A program made the translations under genes and the position numbers. A stretch of DNA of 64,000 nt from Cocos nucifera (lineage: Eukaryota; Streptophyta; Magnoliopsida; Arecales; Arecaceae): the NCBI GenBank assembly GCA_006176705.1, contig QRFJ01000295.1, positions 724,001 through 788,000 of the forward strand, written 5' to 3'. The notes beneath the pieces are model-generated. The model did not search any database, had not been told where the DNA came from, and was given only the letters and a program-made list of their open reading frames with translations. Shown here in pieces: positions 49,149 through 63,421 of this stretch. Every line of letters begins with the position of its first letter. Position 1 is the stretch's first letter.

Positions 49149-49617
49149 AAGTGCTTCTATGAGTTAGTGCTAAAAGAATGCTAGTTGTAACAAAGAAATG
49201 GCTGCTGATACCTTTTAATGCTATATGCTTTTCGAGAGTGCCAATGATCTGTTCCTGAATTCACATGCAAAATCTCTCTCTCGAATCAAGCATGCTTTGT
49301 CTTAACTGTTTCATGTCCTGAGACAATGAGAAGGTTTCATACACGCAATTCTACCAGGCATCAAGTATTATATGTAAATTCTCAGCTTGTCTTATTCTTC
49401 ACATAAACCCCATAAAAGGATATTTTATTTCACCCACAAAATGAAAAAAGAAAGAAATTTTTGATGTGTATAGCCCTTGACATGCCCCATGTCTCGAAGA
49501 ATTTTGGGGAGAGAATAGCGAGTATGTCTGATTTATCTGGTTGCCCAGGTTAAAACAATGTTATCCAAATGGTTATTGAGCAAAATATTCTAATGTGACA
49601 ATTCTTTTGCATGCTCT

Positions 49618-49860
49618 TTTTTTTTTTTTTTGGTGGGGGGTAAAATGAAGAGCCAGGAGCTATATTGAGAATATAAAAGAGCAAGTACAGAACCGAATAA
49701 GCCTAAAACCCACAACAGTACTGCAACAACAGGCTGAGAAACTAGACGAAAAAACATAAACCAATGCAGTAGCAAACAATCAGCTAATACAAAAGGATGT
49801 TAACAGCGCTGCTATTAGGATAGGAATCAGTGAGCCAGGTTGCAGCAGTGAGGTAGAAAA
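49618..49860 (-). mobile_element. Likely 3' end of a LINE-type retroelement
   Basis: A T14 run (A tail on the minus strand) is followed on the plus strand by GGTGGGGGGTAAAATGAAGA and then non-repetitive sequence. On the minus strand the last reading ends in a hydrophobic stretch (VVAVLLWVLGLFGSVLALLY), similar in style to the C-terminal ends of plant LINE ORF2 proteins, directly before the A tail. Length and family are not resolved. Confidence 0.4.
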
Positions 49861-50099
49861 TGAGCAACTTCTGAGAACCACATATCTGCATATGAAAATG
49901 CTGACCCGCTTTCAAATCATGTGTCATTAGACATGTGCTCTTACCAAGGATTCCCAGTGATGGTGCTTGTTTTTATGTTTTTTTTTTTTTTTTTTCATTT
50001 ATTTAGTGCTTAAATATCTTGCTAAGCTTTGGCTCTTGCATGTGCATTTATCAAGGAGAATGTTTATTTGCCTACAATTCAATTATCTCAAATTCAAAG

Positions 50100-50840
50100 G
50101 CAGGTTGAATTAGAAATATTACAACTAAAATTATAGTTGTAAAATTATTTCTATTTGGTTGTCTATAACCGAAAACTGCAAATGCAATTAATGTTGTTTG
50201 ATTGTATGATGCTGAAAATATATTGTAACTTTGAAAATAATTTAATGAGATTACCCTTGAAAATAGTGAGGTATTTTCTTTTTTTTATTATGATGTAATA
50301 ATTATCATATTTTTATAGTAATAATAATAAATCACAATATCATTATAAAAATCTTGATATTATAATAATTATATGTATTATTATAATCATAAATATACTT
50401 GTATATGTATTTTTATAATAGGTAATAGTTGTTATTATTGTTGTTGTTGTATGTAGCTATGATACAATAATAGTAACTAAATAAATATATTATTATCATA
50501 ATAATAAATAATGTTACTAAATTTTTGTTATAAAATTATAACAATTTATTATAGCAATATGCTTTAGCATAATATTATTTATTAATTTTGGTGGAGAGTG
50601 GTGAATTTTCTGAGTGCTGCTTCCAAACCAATTGCAGCAAATCTTAGAACTGGAATTGTGGCTAATTTTGCCTGGAATTACCACTGTTTCGATTATAAGA
50701 TTCAGACCTTTTTTTTTCTCCTTAACAATTCAAATGCAACCTTTGGATGCAATTGAAAATATCCACATAGCTGTTTTGGATGCTTGCAATTCAATTACAA
50801 CATAACCAACTGCAAATTGTCAACTGCAGGCAAACAAACC
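50100..50840. mobile_element. AT-rich fold-back repeat (possible MITE)
   Basis: The left side has GCAGGTTGAATTAG, ATTATAGTTGTAA, GGTTGTCTATAACC and ACTGCAAATGCAATT. The right side has the inverse words AATTCAATTACAAC, ATAACCAACTGCAAATTG and CAACTGCAGG. The middle (50270-50590) is almost pure A/T with many TAATAAT triplets. This fits a decayed inverted-repeat element with low-complexity core. Confidence 0.4.
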
Positions 50841-53800
50841 ACCACTAATCCTATTGCTGCTTGGCTGTTACCAAGACTGAATGCTGTCACAGGAGCCTCG
50901 ATGTGTAGGTTCCACCGTCTGCTAGCTGTCATCTCTTAAACTTTATGAACCCGTTTCTTTCTTCCCTTGATACATTGTATTGGTAGTCAGATGCAAACAG
51001 AATATTTTTAGGCTGGATGTAAAGAAATCCAGTGTTTTTAAGAGAGATCTCTGTTTCTTTCTATGATTCATGTTTCCTTTGATTTATGGAAAAACACATT
51101 TAGTATGTTTCTGATACATAAAGCCAGAGAAATATCTATATATGTTTCACAGAAACATCTATAGAACTTTTAACTTTTCTAATCTTGGTTTTTGTGGATG
51201 CGGAATCTACCAATCTTCTTGGGGAATCCACTCTCGAAATTGCAATATTGCTGGGTGTTTTGAGATCAACTGGGTCTTCCTACTTCCGGTGCCTCACAGA
51301 ACTTTCAAAATCTGGATGTGTGATGCTCTATTCCAGTGGTTAATGTTCACTCTTATCTGATAAGCAAAGGGACGGTGTTGTGGCGTTGTGGTCAGGGAGA
51401 GTATTTCAGGATGCAGAGAATATGATTGGATTTTGTCACAGCATATGCAGATCCGTTGCATTGCTCCTCTCCATCATAAAAATTCCTATATTTTAATGCT
51501 TGGAATCCTCTTGCGGTGGACGCTCGATCCATTCCCGTTCTCCCTGAATTGAATTCTGGGATTCTGAATGGACGTTGGGCATCCTTATCTTCGGATACAT
51601 CAAATATGTTATCCTTCTCCAAATGTGCTCATCCCTCAAGGCTGACAAATGATTTGAACATAAATCTTTACAATCCACACGAGACTTTACCAATGAGTGT
51701 AGAGTCTTTTCAAATCTCTCCAATATGAGTCAAGTTCCTTTTCCTTTCATGCTTGAACTAGAGAGACCCAGTCCGCGGATCATAACTGTTCATGTATTGC
51801 ATGATTGTTTATGAATGCGTAGTTCCTCGTGATCTCGTGGAACCGTGCAATGTACAACGTATGGTTCCACGTGGCGCATGAGGTCTTCTCTTTATAGATC
51901 ATCATAGCGAGTTGACGAGCGATCCTGAGTTTGAGCGCTAGCTCCTTGCAATATGTAGTTGCCTTCCTTTCTTATTTTAATAAAGATCGAATTCTTTGAC
52001 ACCACCCTTTTTTTTTTTCCTTGCTTTTTAGCGTGGGCTTTTATGCTTCACCGAGGTACAGTTTCATCGTATTGTTCCTTTGACACGTGGCACTGACGCA
52101 ATTGTCATTGGAGTGCTCCTCTATATTAGTGTACCGAATAAATCTTCTTTATGAAACCTTGCCATGGACAAGGTTTTCGATTTATAGCTACTTATATTCA
52201 CAAGGTTTGGACAAAAATGAGATCCAATGAAGCAAACAAAACGAGTCAAAAGAGCAGTGTTTGTAGTATCATAAAATAATCCCACACGGTTAACCAGATT
52301 CTCCCAAGGCATCCTTAGTGCTAATAAAAGACAAACACATCACATGAAAATATAGATTCTTTCAAGTGGAGACATCAATCTAATTAAGTGCCTTGGTTGA
52401 TGAGATAAATTATTCGTGCTAGTGGGCACACGTACGAGGGTGGTACAAGGAGATTCCCGTGACTTGCCGATGGGAATCTATTGCAATGTGGGGGCTGCTT
52501 ATTTTATTTTTTGGTGCTGGGCGGGTCAACTGGACCCGTTTATTGTTGCCTGGCGGTTTGAAGAGGAATGAGCGCGGTGCTTTCACGTACACCATCAATG
52601 ATTCTAAATCAAGTTGCTAGTGGTTCTACCTAATTTTTTATGAACAATTGTTAGGAGAATGCCTCTGCTCCCATCATAGATGGGTTTCATAATTTGATTT
52701 TGATGGGCCGACCTTTTTTTTCTTATCTTAAACAATTGCATTCTCTTCATTAGCAAATTAAAGTTATAGATTGCCCTTTTTTTTTTTTTTTGAAAAAAAA
52801 GCAAACTAAAGTTAAAAAGTGGGAGCTCGAGGAGAGGAAACCAAAAGACAAGGAATTCTATCTTTCATGGGGTCAAAGAAACGCTTTGCCATGAAAAATG
52901 TAAAAAGGAAGACTTCGTACTTACGCTAGGCATCTAATTTACAATTTAGATCAAAGCTTAGTATTGTTTATTTCCCATAAAATTTGACTCTCGCTTTGGA
53001 TTGTCGATAAACATGGAAAGGGCTCTCTGGTCGGCAAGTTTAGAGTCTGACTTAAGAGTGCTGTAGCTTATCGAAATAGTGGATGAGTAATATGCTATAA
53101 GAGCCGAGTTCTTTTGTTTTGGTCGTTTATTCCAAACAAAACTTAATAATGTATTTACCACAAATAATAATTAATATAAAAGGTAGGCATTTATTTGTTT
53201 CATTGAAAATACTACAAAGGAAGATCGATTGGATCCGATCCATCAGCATAATAATAAACCGGTCAAACCATAAACGAATAAAAAAGAAACAAGGGAGAAA
53301 AATGAGTAATGCAGATGTGTTTTTATCTGTTGGTTTGTAGATGGATCTGGTCTAACTAAGATTTCACCTACAAGGGGCCCTCCTGTTGTGGTTGGATGTT
53401 AGAAATATACAACAACAACCAATTTATAAGGATAATGTCTCAGGTACCGGTGTCGCATGGTTGGTGGCCTCATCTCCTATCCATCCCATGCTCTATGCTC
53501 AAACATGGAAGATTTTTGAGACAAGTCATCCATCCTATGAAGCAGATAAATCTCTGCTGCCATATATTTGTTTTGTATTGATTTTTTGAGAAACAACTAG
53601 ATGCTTCATTCTCACACAATACAAAACTTTACTTTCAAATCATGCTATGATTCCTTTTACAAAAAAAAAATTACGCTACAATTGACCATGACAACATAAG
53701 CGGACAAATATGTAAGCACATAACAAGCTACAATGGTAGGTCTTACATTAGATTGCCAACCAAAACGGCCGAAGAATATCTTTATCAAACTCCAAGCAAG

Positions 53801-54000
53801 ATTGCAACTAAGTAATCATATCTAGCTACGGAAATTTATCAACCTGCGCAACAAAAATCTCCACCCTCATCCAATATCCCAGGTGCAATCAATAAGACAG
53901 CCAATATTTGGTAAGGACAGCTATCAATGCACCCACCGGGTAATCATGATCCAAAGTCCCACTCCAAGGTTGGGAAGTTGGAGTTGGGAGCCACTTTAAT
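50840..54000. other. Intergenic DNA, no supported gene
   Basis: Short open readings (for example minus 51392-51723) match nothing I recognise. A-rich and T-rich tracts at 52009-52019 and 52778-52800 are the only other visible structure. Confidence 0.45.
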
Positions 54001-54466
54001 TTGAGTTTCCCTCAATCGCCAAAGCGGGAGAACGCAAGAGGGTGCTACACGCTAGCAAAGGCCTGCTTTCGCAAGAAAATCCGAGCTTCCTTCACGTGCT
54101 TTGTTCCTTCCCAGCCTTCCCCAGCTCCCCCTTCTCTCTCTCGTTCTCGTTCTCCCAAAGGTCCCACCTTTTTTTTTTCCTCCAAAGCCCCTTCTTTGCT
54201 GCGTGCTTCGGTGGAAGAGAGCAATGGATCTCTTTTCCGGAGCACCGGGAGCCATCCCCTGAGCGCTCGGAGGGTTTTCTCTCCGTTACTGTTTCATTTT
54301 CTTGGGTTTTTCCAGGTTTTTCTTGTTGTTTTCGCTTCCGAGTGGCTTTGGCTTCTTGAACTGGTTTAAAGATCTCCTCTTTTGGGGTTTTAACAGGTAA
54401 AGGTGCGATCTTGGTGGGTTTTGGCTTCTCTTGTGTTCTTGGTTGTGGGTGGTCTTGGTTCTTGGG
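54000..54466 (+). promoter_or_regulatory. 5' UTR / promoter-proximal region of the EFR3 homologue
   Basis: Pyrimidine-rich sequence (TCTCTCTCTCGTTCTCGTTC near 54133) and a change to higher GC mark the likely transcript start region. A TTTTAACAG|GTAAAGG junction at 54396 could be a splice site in the UTR. No TATA box is assigned. Confidence 0.4.
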
Positions 54467-57400
54467 ATGGGTTTTATATCGAGAAAAATTCTCCCCGCGT
54501 GCGAGAACATGTGCGTTTGCTGCCCGGCGCTGCGGCCGAGTTCCCGGCGGCCCGTCAAGCGGTACAAGAAATTGCTTTCCGAGATCTTCCCCAAAACCCG
54601 TGTAAGCATGGCGTGCCTCTGCTATTTTTTTTTTTTCCGGTCAATGTGATGCTTTGGTGGTTTGTTTTTCTTTAATTTAGTACGAGGTCCATGGCATTCT
54701 TGGGGTTTCGTCTGTTCTTCTTTATTTTGGTTGTCCAAGTTCTTATCGAAGAATGCGTGTTGGCCGAGGAAGTTGTGTTCTAATCCTTCCTTTTGGATTG
54801 AAAGAGGGTGATATAATGATTCTAAAATGTGGTACCTTCGTGTATTTTCTTGGAAAAAAGGTCTTTGTTGAGGGTTTATTTGTTCATCAGTTTGATTTAT
54901 TGCGTTATCATGCAGTGAGTACTTTCCTGTTATATGATTCGAGGTTAACTGAGTACCGTGAGAGGAATCCTTTGGCATGGCCTTGGCATGGTTAAGATTT
55001 CAAAATAAACTTCCCCAAATCTCAAGTATAGTTTTGTCAGCCAAAGAGAAGGAGAGCTCAGGGCCTTCTATGCCAGTCATAGATTTATTTTTCTTGTCAA
55101 TTGAATACAATAGTAGACAGTTGTTTTATGTGGACTAAAATTGGATTCCCATTTATGATGCTATATAGCTCCTGCATCATGAAGCATTTTGAAATTTTTT
55201 TTTTGCTTTGTGTAGTTCTTTAGAACTTCAGATGTTTCTCTTTTTAGTTGTCTTTACTCCATGACTTGCTGACTTCAACAAATCTCATCCTGTTTGCACA
55301 CTTCAGATTTCTATGCGACACCATCTTGTTCGTCACATTCATACCAATGCGAGGATGTTAGAACTAATTTGTACTCGATGCATCATTCTTTCTGTTAGAG
55401 AGAAATGTATCCTATAGTTTCTGTTGTATCTCTATCTTCGATTGTCTTTGACTTAGTAGACCACATTTTGGCCAGCAATGTGATAGAATAGTCATTTGAG
55501 GAACTTGCAGGAGCATTTTAAATGTCTTCTCATTCAGTGTAAAGGGCCAATTATTTTATAGAACGTAACATGCACCAGCTTGCCTAAAGAATACAGTAAA
55601 TGATTCTTCAACCTGCATCTGCATGTGTGCATTCAATTGAATCCATAAATGTGTGCCAGTTTTTATTGTATACTGCATCTAGAAAATGCTGCTATAATGA
55701 TTTTGGTTCCATTTGTAGGATGGTCCCCCAAACGAAAGAAAAATAATTAAACTATGCGAATATGCTGCGAGGAATCCAGTTCGCATCCCAAAGGTACAGT
55801 GTTTCAGAATATCATTTTCTGAATTTGAGTACGATGAATTAAACTGCTAGCTTATGTGACCTTTTTATTTCCCCTGAGTAGATTGCAAAGTTTCTTGAAC
55901 AAAGGAGCTACAAAGAACTGCGGTGTGGGCATATCAACTTCGTTAAAATTATTACAGAAGCCTATAGTAAATTGCTTTATGTTTGTAAAGAACAGATGTA
56001 AGTTGTGGATTATTTTGATTGTGCATTTGAATTATTAGTTTTAACCTTTCTTGATTATTGGTCCTAAACATATCTTTGTCTCAGTTTAAGCTGGTTCAGT
56101 AACAACTTTACCACAATACAAACTGCTTCCTGGTGTCACTCTCCGGCATATCATTCAAGAATTCTTCCATGCTCTCAGATTTTCTCAACTTCCTATAAAC
56201 AATCTTCACTGTATTTTATATTTTTATGTTTACAAAATCTTTTCCAATATCATCTGGTAATGTCTAAAAAAGACAGGCCCCTATTGTCCCTTGGACTTGC
56301 TGACCAAATAGCAATGGTGGAAGAGTTATTTCCATAATGACTTAAATAATTGGATTATACTAAGATTTTGCAAAGAGTGCTAGTATTCATGACATGTAAA
56401 ATAGTGTACATTAGAGGTGAGACTGTTGATAAAAACAGTAGATCCTTGCCAACAAACCTCCAAATGGAAATGCATCTAGCAGATTTATAATTTATTCATT
56501 GCTCACTTTATCTCATTCTTCTGTGGAGCAGTATAATCATAGGTACTTAGGTAAGCAGGATGCTAATCCTTGTACAGTTCCAGTTGGCTACTGTGGCATC
56601 TTTGATTTTGACAATGAATTGAATTTCCATTTATTTTCATAATTATATGCATTTTACTACAGTTAGGTGATGAGATGTACTTAACCTCAAAAAAGCCTTA
56701 TCCTTTTATCTTTAGATATTTTGTGATAAGACAAATTGTTATATGGTCATTGGATATCAGAATGGATTGTGTGTCACTGCAATTAAATGCTAATGATATG
56801 CCCTCTCCATGTGTTATGCAAAATCAGGGCTTTCATATGCATGTCGTGACATGATTAATGCAAAGCCATTTGGTTACGAATCCTTACAACATTTTCTTTG
56901 CTGTAACTTGTCTTGGTACAGGGCATATTTTGCTATCAGTCTGTTGAATGTTATTATTGAGCTTTTGGATAGCAAGCAGCAAGTCAGTGTCCAAATTCTT
57001 GGGTGCCAAACATTTACCAAGTTCATATATAGTCAGGTGAGCTTTGATACTTCTCAGATGCTATGCATCTTACTTTATTTTCCATCTAAAGACCTTGCCA
57101 TTAACCGGCAGCCAGCGTACACTTTGCATGTAAGGGATATCTCTAAATTTCTTACAGACGGTTCTAACCATTAGGTCCAGTGCTGTTCTAGATTGCGACT
57201 GGTGACTGCTCTATGCATTGCATGGCTACAACATTAATATAAACTGTTGATTATGGTATGGATTGTGCAAGTCTCTGGGTGTATTCATGCTTGCTCATGC
57301 CATCAAACTTCTGAGGTCTGTGTCTATATGTATTGGTTTACTTCCAGTTGGCATCATTCCTACTGTAATGCAGCATACATTCTCTAACAAATATAATGAG

Positions 57401-60400
57401 ACAACTGGTACTTGCAACTTGTGAGCCTGAACTTCTAAACACTTGTCCTTTGCAATATTGATTTATTTAGTGTTATCATGATGTTAGTTTGGGATGTTGT
57501 TATCAATATTGGTGGAGTATGCATGTTCCATAATGCTTATGGACATCAAGAGCATTTATAGTATGATCCATCATGCATGATGTGCTTATGTAAATATAGC
57601 ATTCACAAGAGGGGATTTGTTTCTTTAGCAGTGAATCTTGGCCTGTATATCTTTTCATGCAAGTACGCAGCAACATAATTTTTTTTAGTTCTGTACAGGG
57701 AGTACTTTTATGATGGCCTACCAAAATTTGTTTCATATGGATCATTTAGTTGTCTCTAGCTCTGTTCATTTGTGTTTTGGGAATTTTATATGCTGATTTG
57801 ACAGTACCTTTCTGAGTGTGTTCTCTGTTTCTTTGTGATGCTAATTGTCTTCAGTTACTGAATCACAGATGCTTGACTCCTCAACCTTACATAGTTGGGG
57901 GTTGTATTTGTTTTCTATTTTATAAGCTTGGTTTGACCATTTTATCTATGCAATGGTTTTTTTTTGTTTTCTTTTTATATTGTATATATTTCTTATGTAA
58001 TTCTTAAATAATATATGAACAGGCGGATAACTCGTATGCACGCAATATTGAAAGTTTAGTTCGAAAAGTATGTATGCTCTCTCATGGGCAAGGGGAGGAA
58101 CAGAAAAGTCTACTACGGGCTGCAAGCTTGCAATGCCTATCAGCGATGGTTATTTATTTGCATTTGATGCATATTTAGAGACTTTGTATGTTTATATTGA
58201 TGCTCTTGAATATGTTTTGGATATCTGAATTACAATTGTTCCTTCTTTTGCAGATTTGGTTTATGACAGAGTATTCTTGCATTTTTACTGATTTTGATGA
58301 GGTAGGTGTTTTTGCTGGAGTCAAGCTTCTAGATGATTATTTGATTCATGATTCTTATTTCTTCAGCTTAGGAAACTTCTTGGTTCATGTAGGCTTGTCA
58401 TGAATCATTACTTAGAATTTAGTCTTTTTTTTGTTTTTTTTTTTGAAGGAAAAAAGTGAACAGAGAAATGTTTAGTTTCCCTTTACTTGGTCTTCTTTCC
58501 CATAACTTTTTCCTGGAGTCATCTACCTTTTCTTTTCAGTCTAACTCTCTGGTGCACCTGTTTCTTCACACTTCTCACTTCTCACTCCATTCTGGTTGAG
58601 CAGCATTTAGTGCCACATTTTATCATCAGTACCATTAACTTGATCAAACTTCTATTTTAATGCATTTCATTTTTAATCCCCTTCTGCAAAGTAACATAAC
58701 AAGAAGATGATATGAGGTGTATGGGCAGAGGTTTGGGAGTTTGTTTCTATTATTTGAACACTATTTCTGTGGAGGCTGTTGTCTGATGCCTTAAAATCTT
58801 TATGAACCAATTTGACCATTGTCGATCAACTGGTTGAGGAGTTGATTTAGGTTCTTTCATATTTTGCATTCTAATTCTGGTTTCGTGGTCTAAGCACAAT
58901 TATAAATCTGGAGAATTCAGTTTTTTGATGTTTTGGCTTTGTTTCAGATCATCCATGCTATCCTTGAAAATTATCGTGCTGATGATCATATTCACATTGA
59001 CGATGAAAGATGTGACTCAAACCATAACTGGGTTGATGAAGTAGTTAGATCTGAATCAAGAGCTGGTGTAACTGTTGGGAATGGTGTCGACCTAAGCCAT
59101 GCAAGCTTTAGGCCACATTCAGTGGCTAGGAATTCTGCCATGCTGACGAGGTAATGAAAAATGCTAATTAATGAATTACCATGAAACTCATAAATGTTTT
59201 ATTAAACAATTAAAGAGATACACCATAACATACTTTATTTGCCTTTCTGTTATTTTGTTCCATTGCTGTGTTGTTTATTCTCATACCATTTACCAGTTCT
59301 TATATCTAATTCTAAGTAGTAGTTGCGAGAAGGTATAAATGGAACACATTCACCTCCAATTAAAAAAGAGTGCATTGCATGTTGTATTTTTGTCTAGTCA
59401 ATGCAGTAAACCATTTTTTTTTTTTAATGGTGCATGTGGAAGAAGAAAGTGGATCACCATCCTTTTTCCATTTACAAAGTGTAAAGAGATGCATAAAACC
59501 ATCTGCTGAACAATGTTGGCATGCATCCTCACAATTTTGTGGGGAATTCATAGGTGAGCAGTATCGTGTGCATGCTCACAAATTCCTCTGCCTCCCTTTT
59601 GATGTCTTGTCTGGAAGAATTTATCTTGCCCCAGCATTCTAGACATATTGATCATGATGAGTATGGATGGAGCTGGTAAAGGTTCATCCATACTAGAATT
59701 TATCTTGCCTTTAGCTATTACTTGCAATGTGTTAATACTATAGTTGCTTTGTGATAGCAATGCTTGCCCTAAAGGGGAAAAAAGAAGTAAAATGTTAAAA
59801 AACTTGAAAATTTTTACCATACCTGGATTCTCTGTCCTTGGTTTATTACTTTACTTTGGTATAAATCTTTGGCCATTTTGTGTGCTTGATGGCTCTTATT
59901 GTGTTTAGAATATTCCACAAAAATATAGTGTTCTGTTACATAGATTTAATTTTTTTTGTTCTTTTACTCCTGAAATAGAGTAGTACTCGTTACGAATTCC
60001 TTTGGCAGAGAGGAGCATGATTCTCCAGAGGCGTGGTCCCAGATTTGTGTGCAGAAGCTTGTTGAAATGGCTCAAGAAAGCACCACAATGCGTCATGTTT
60101 TGGATCCAATGTTTTATTACTTTGACACAGGAAAACATTGGGATCCTCGACATGGATTGGCTTTGCTTGTTTTATCTGACATGACTTGCTCAGAAAAGAG
60201 CTCAGGTTATTCTGCTTACCTATCGTTTTTTTTTTTTTTTTTTATAGTTTTTCTATGGGTACCATATCCATTAGAAAAATGAATGTGGTTTATTTTATAG
60301 AGTTGGGTAATGGGTGTTTGTTGGAAACTATAAACTCCATTTATGAATCCTGATTATCTTTGTTGTAGAAATTGATAGTGCCAATCCATTGAGCATTTTT

Positions 60401-63400
60401 AAGCATGGAACTTTTTGAATCAGAATTTATGAATAATTTGATTCCTTTTTTTGTCGCTATAAAATAGTCAGTTTCAGTCTGTTGGGTATGAAGCTATCCC
60501 TTACTCTGGTGTTTTCGCAGCTGTCCTTTTGGTATCATCTTTATATGAGGGGTCGTAAATTTCTCTAGTGGGAAGGGTAGGTTGAGCATGATCAGACTTG
60601 ATTCACATGGCCAATTTTTCCAGTTGGATCTGTTTGAAGTTGGAGCTAGTTTTTCATTATATGTGCTCTGGTTCATTTTGGATTTATGCATCCCGTTTTT
60701 AATCATCCCATATCTTCTATATTGTTTGGTATCTGGATGGTAGATTGGACATCTTTTTTAGTTTTAATTACTAGATATAAGTGCTGTTCTTGGACCTTGT
60801 TCAACAACTTCATCATCTACATTGCTTTATTTTCTTTGCTAAATTTCTTTCCAAGTTCCTCAGTCTAGTATGTTTTTTTGAGAGAAAGGAAAGCCCACCT
60901 ACACTACATTTACCTGGATCGTAATTATAGCCTGTTAAACAAAAAGATGAGTATCGTCAAAAGGCTGTGGATACAATAAATATTGCACATGCATATTGCA
61001 TATAATCATAATTAATAGGTTTTAGGGCATCTAGTTGGGTTGTTTTGCCTATATGTTCTCGAATTTTTCTTTGAATGCCCTCTAAAATAAAGATTCTGCA
61101 ATGCCATTATCAAGCCACTAAGAAGCTTATTGATGAACATGTTCAATTCTTACCTCCAAAGTCACTCAAGGAACAATAGTATGTCATGGATCATGGCTGA
61201 GGTCAACTTGGCTAGCCATCTATGACTCGAAATCTGTTGCTCTCCATGCAAAAATCCCCAAGCATACAAGTTGGCCCAACTAGGTCCTCGCCAAACCCCT
61301 TAAGCTCCACTTCATTGACATAACTCACAAACATGGTGCGACACTAACATACAAACCACAATATGCATACCCCTTTTAAGGAGTCTAGAGTCTAGAACCG
61401 ACCAAGTTATCTCCCATAAATATCAGTATTAATTTTGATCAAATAAATGCTAGCACCCTCTCTTTGTTAGTCCATAAGGCCATTAACACTATACAACATC
61501 TAAATCATGAATTCTTGGTCCCAAAGCTTTCTTGGTAGTTAAACTACCTTCATACTTTCATGGTTTGCCTTTTCTTTATTGCTCTTTTGTTGCATTATTT
61601 GCCTTCTAAGAAATGATACAGTGTAGTGGTATTCCTTGTTTATTTCATACTTATTGTCACTTGAGGCATTTGCTTTTCAGATCAAGCATTGTGTTACACC
61701 TCGTCATCTTATCTAATTGGTGAATGTGGATGTGCGAATATGACAGAACAGGAAGTAAACTATGTGATGGGCATCACCCTTGGATATGGGTCCATGTTAG
61801 AGAAAACTTTTCAAAAGAATCAGCACTTGGTCTGACACCTATGCCCAACACTTGTATTGGATCTTAACATCCCCAACTCTTTTGACAGGCCCTTTTTCCT
61901 TTTTTCTTTTTTCTTTTCCCAAGACTAGGGTGGGACTTGTGCCCATGCTTACCCTAGAAAGGGGATTTCAATGCATACCCACCTGACCCCACCTAAGCTG
62001 AAGCCCAGGCCCTTGGGTAGACTGAGTTGAGGCTTATGGAACTGGGGAACCTCAAATCGGGTGTCAAAGCTAGGGATCAGGGACAATGTCTTGCAGAATC
62101 AGACCCTCTTCCCGCACCTATAGTGGCAAGGGGTGGTGCCACCTGAACCAATGTCCGGTGGTTGGTTGGCCCTTTTTTGACTCCAAACTCTCTGTTTTTT
62201 GTTTTTCTTTAATAATAGTGAACTCTATAAACAACCAGGAGCTTGGGAAATATATTCTAGTGAATCTTCCCATGCTTTCTTAAAGCCATCTTTGATGTGT
62301 TAGCAAACATGTAGAACTTTTGCAAAAGATTGTGGTCTATTCTCAACCCATATGTGCAGCAGACATGCTCAACTAGAGAGTATTTTTCTTCCAAGAAGAT
62401 TGTATTAGGATTATTTGATACTGCATATGTTCCCTCCAACATCATTGAGACACCTACTGGAATTACACCAACGCTCTAGGACAAAGTTAGCATTTACAGA
62501 AGCCAATTTTGAGATTTATCTAGTCTGTAACTCTTGCTTCTCATCTTTTTGCTGTAATTGTGTATGATTAAGATAGTTGAAGAACATATTTTGGGCTATA
62601 AGTCTTTGAAAGTCTTGCAATTTAAAAATGATGTAAGCTAACCAAACATGCAAAAGCTTAAATGTACTTTAGCTTTTCCTAATTGTCAGGTCACCTTGTT
62701 TTGCACCTGTTAATATTTGGATATTCTAAGTACAGGGACTTTCTTATTTGTAGTTATCTTTTTCTCTCTTTGTAAGAGCATATGTTTTGTCTCAAATACT
62801 CTTCATTCTTTCCCCATCACATGAGTTTGACTCTTAACTTGGCTTATCTTTCAGGAAATGAACAGCTAATTTTATCTGCTATCATCAGACATCTGGACCA
62901 TAAAAATGTTGTCCGTGACCCCAAGACAAAATCTGATATAGTTCAGATTGCCACTATCTTAGTTCGACAACTAAGGTCACAAGCAGTAGTAGCTGAAATT
63001 GGATCAGTTAATGACTTGTGCAGGCATTTAAGGAAAAGTCTCCAGGCCACGGTTGAATCAGCTGGACCAGAAGAATCAAATTGGAACTACTCACTTCAAA
63101 ATGCTATAGAGGATTGTCTACTAGAGATTGTTAAAGGAGTATGTTTAGCATCTTCAAAATTTTTTTCTGACATTTTGTTCTATTTGGTCAAGTGGCTGCT
63201 TGACTTTCTTCATGTAACATTTATTGACATATTTATTTGTTTATTTTCCTTTTGGAATTTCGATGTGCTAGATTGGTGATACCCGTCCACTGTTCGACAT
63301 GATGGCTATAACGTTGGAGAAGCTGCCAGTTACCGCAGTCATTGCAAGGGCAACAATTGGATCTTTACTGATTCTTGCTCACATTATCTCCTTGACATCC

Positions 63401-63421
63401 ATCCAATTACATCCACAATTG
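54467..63421 (+). CDS. EFR3: EFR3/SEMI-ROLLED LEAF2-like protein, first 10 coding exons, incomplete
   Basis: Coding exons seen: 54467-54601, 55719-55793, 55882-55997, 56922-57036, 58023-58148, 58254-58301, 58948-59150, 60009-60205, 62855-63138, 63272-63421 (1449 nt, 483 codons, all GT-AG, phases consistent). The gene runs past the right edge. The N-terminus MGFISRKILPACENMCVCCP plus a basic RRPVKRYKK patch matches the Cys/basic membrane-anchor region of Efr3 proteins. The rest is the helical ARM/HEAT-like body (PNERKIIKLCEYAARNPVRI, SLLRAASLQCLSAMIWFMTE, TGKHWDPRHGLALLVLSDMT). Efr3 anchors the PI4-kinase IIIalpha complex at the plasma membrane in yeast and animals, and rice SRL2 affects leaf rolling. 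Plant function here is by homology only. Confidence 0.9.
60206..62854 (+). other. Large intron 8 of the EFR3 homologue
   Basis: 2.65 kb between exons that join cleanly in phase. It begins with a T20 tract (60227-60243). The block 61020-61560 has long coding-like but broken stretches, and 61880-62200 is C/G-richer than its surroundings (CCCACCTGACCCCACC). Both look like old insertions, but I cannot name the family. Confidence 0.5.

Noticed and set aside
51392..51723. Two overlapping 76-codon minus-strand readings
   Set aside because: No start context, domain or splice support; not recognisable as any family.
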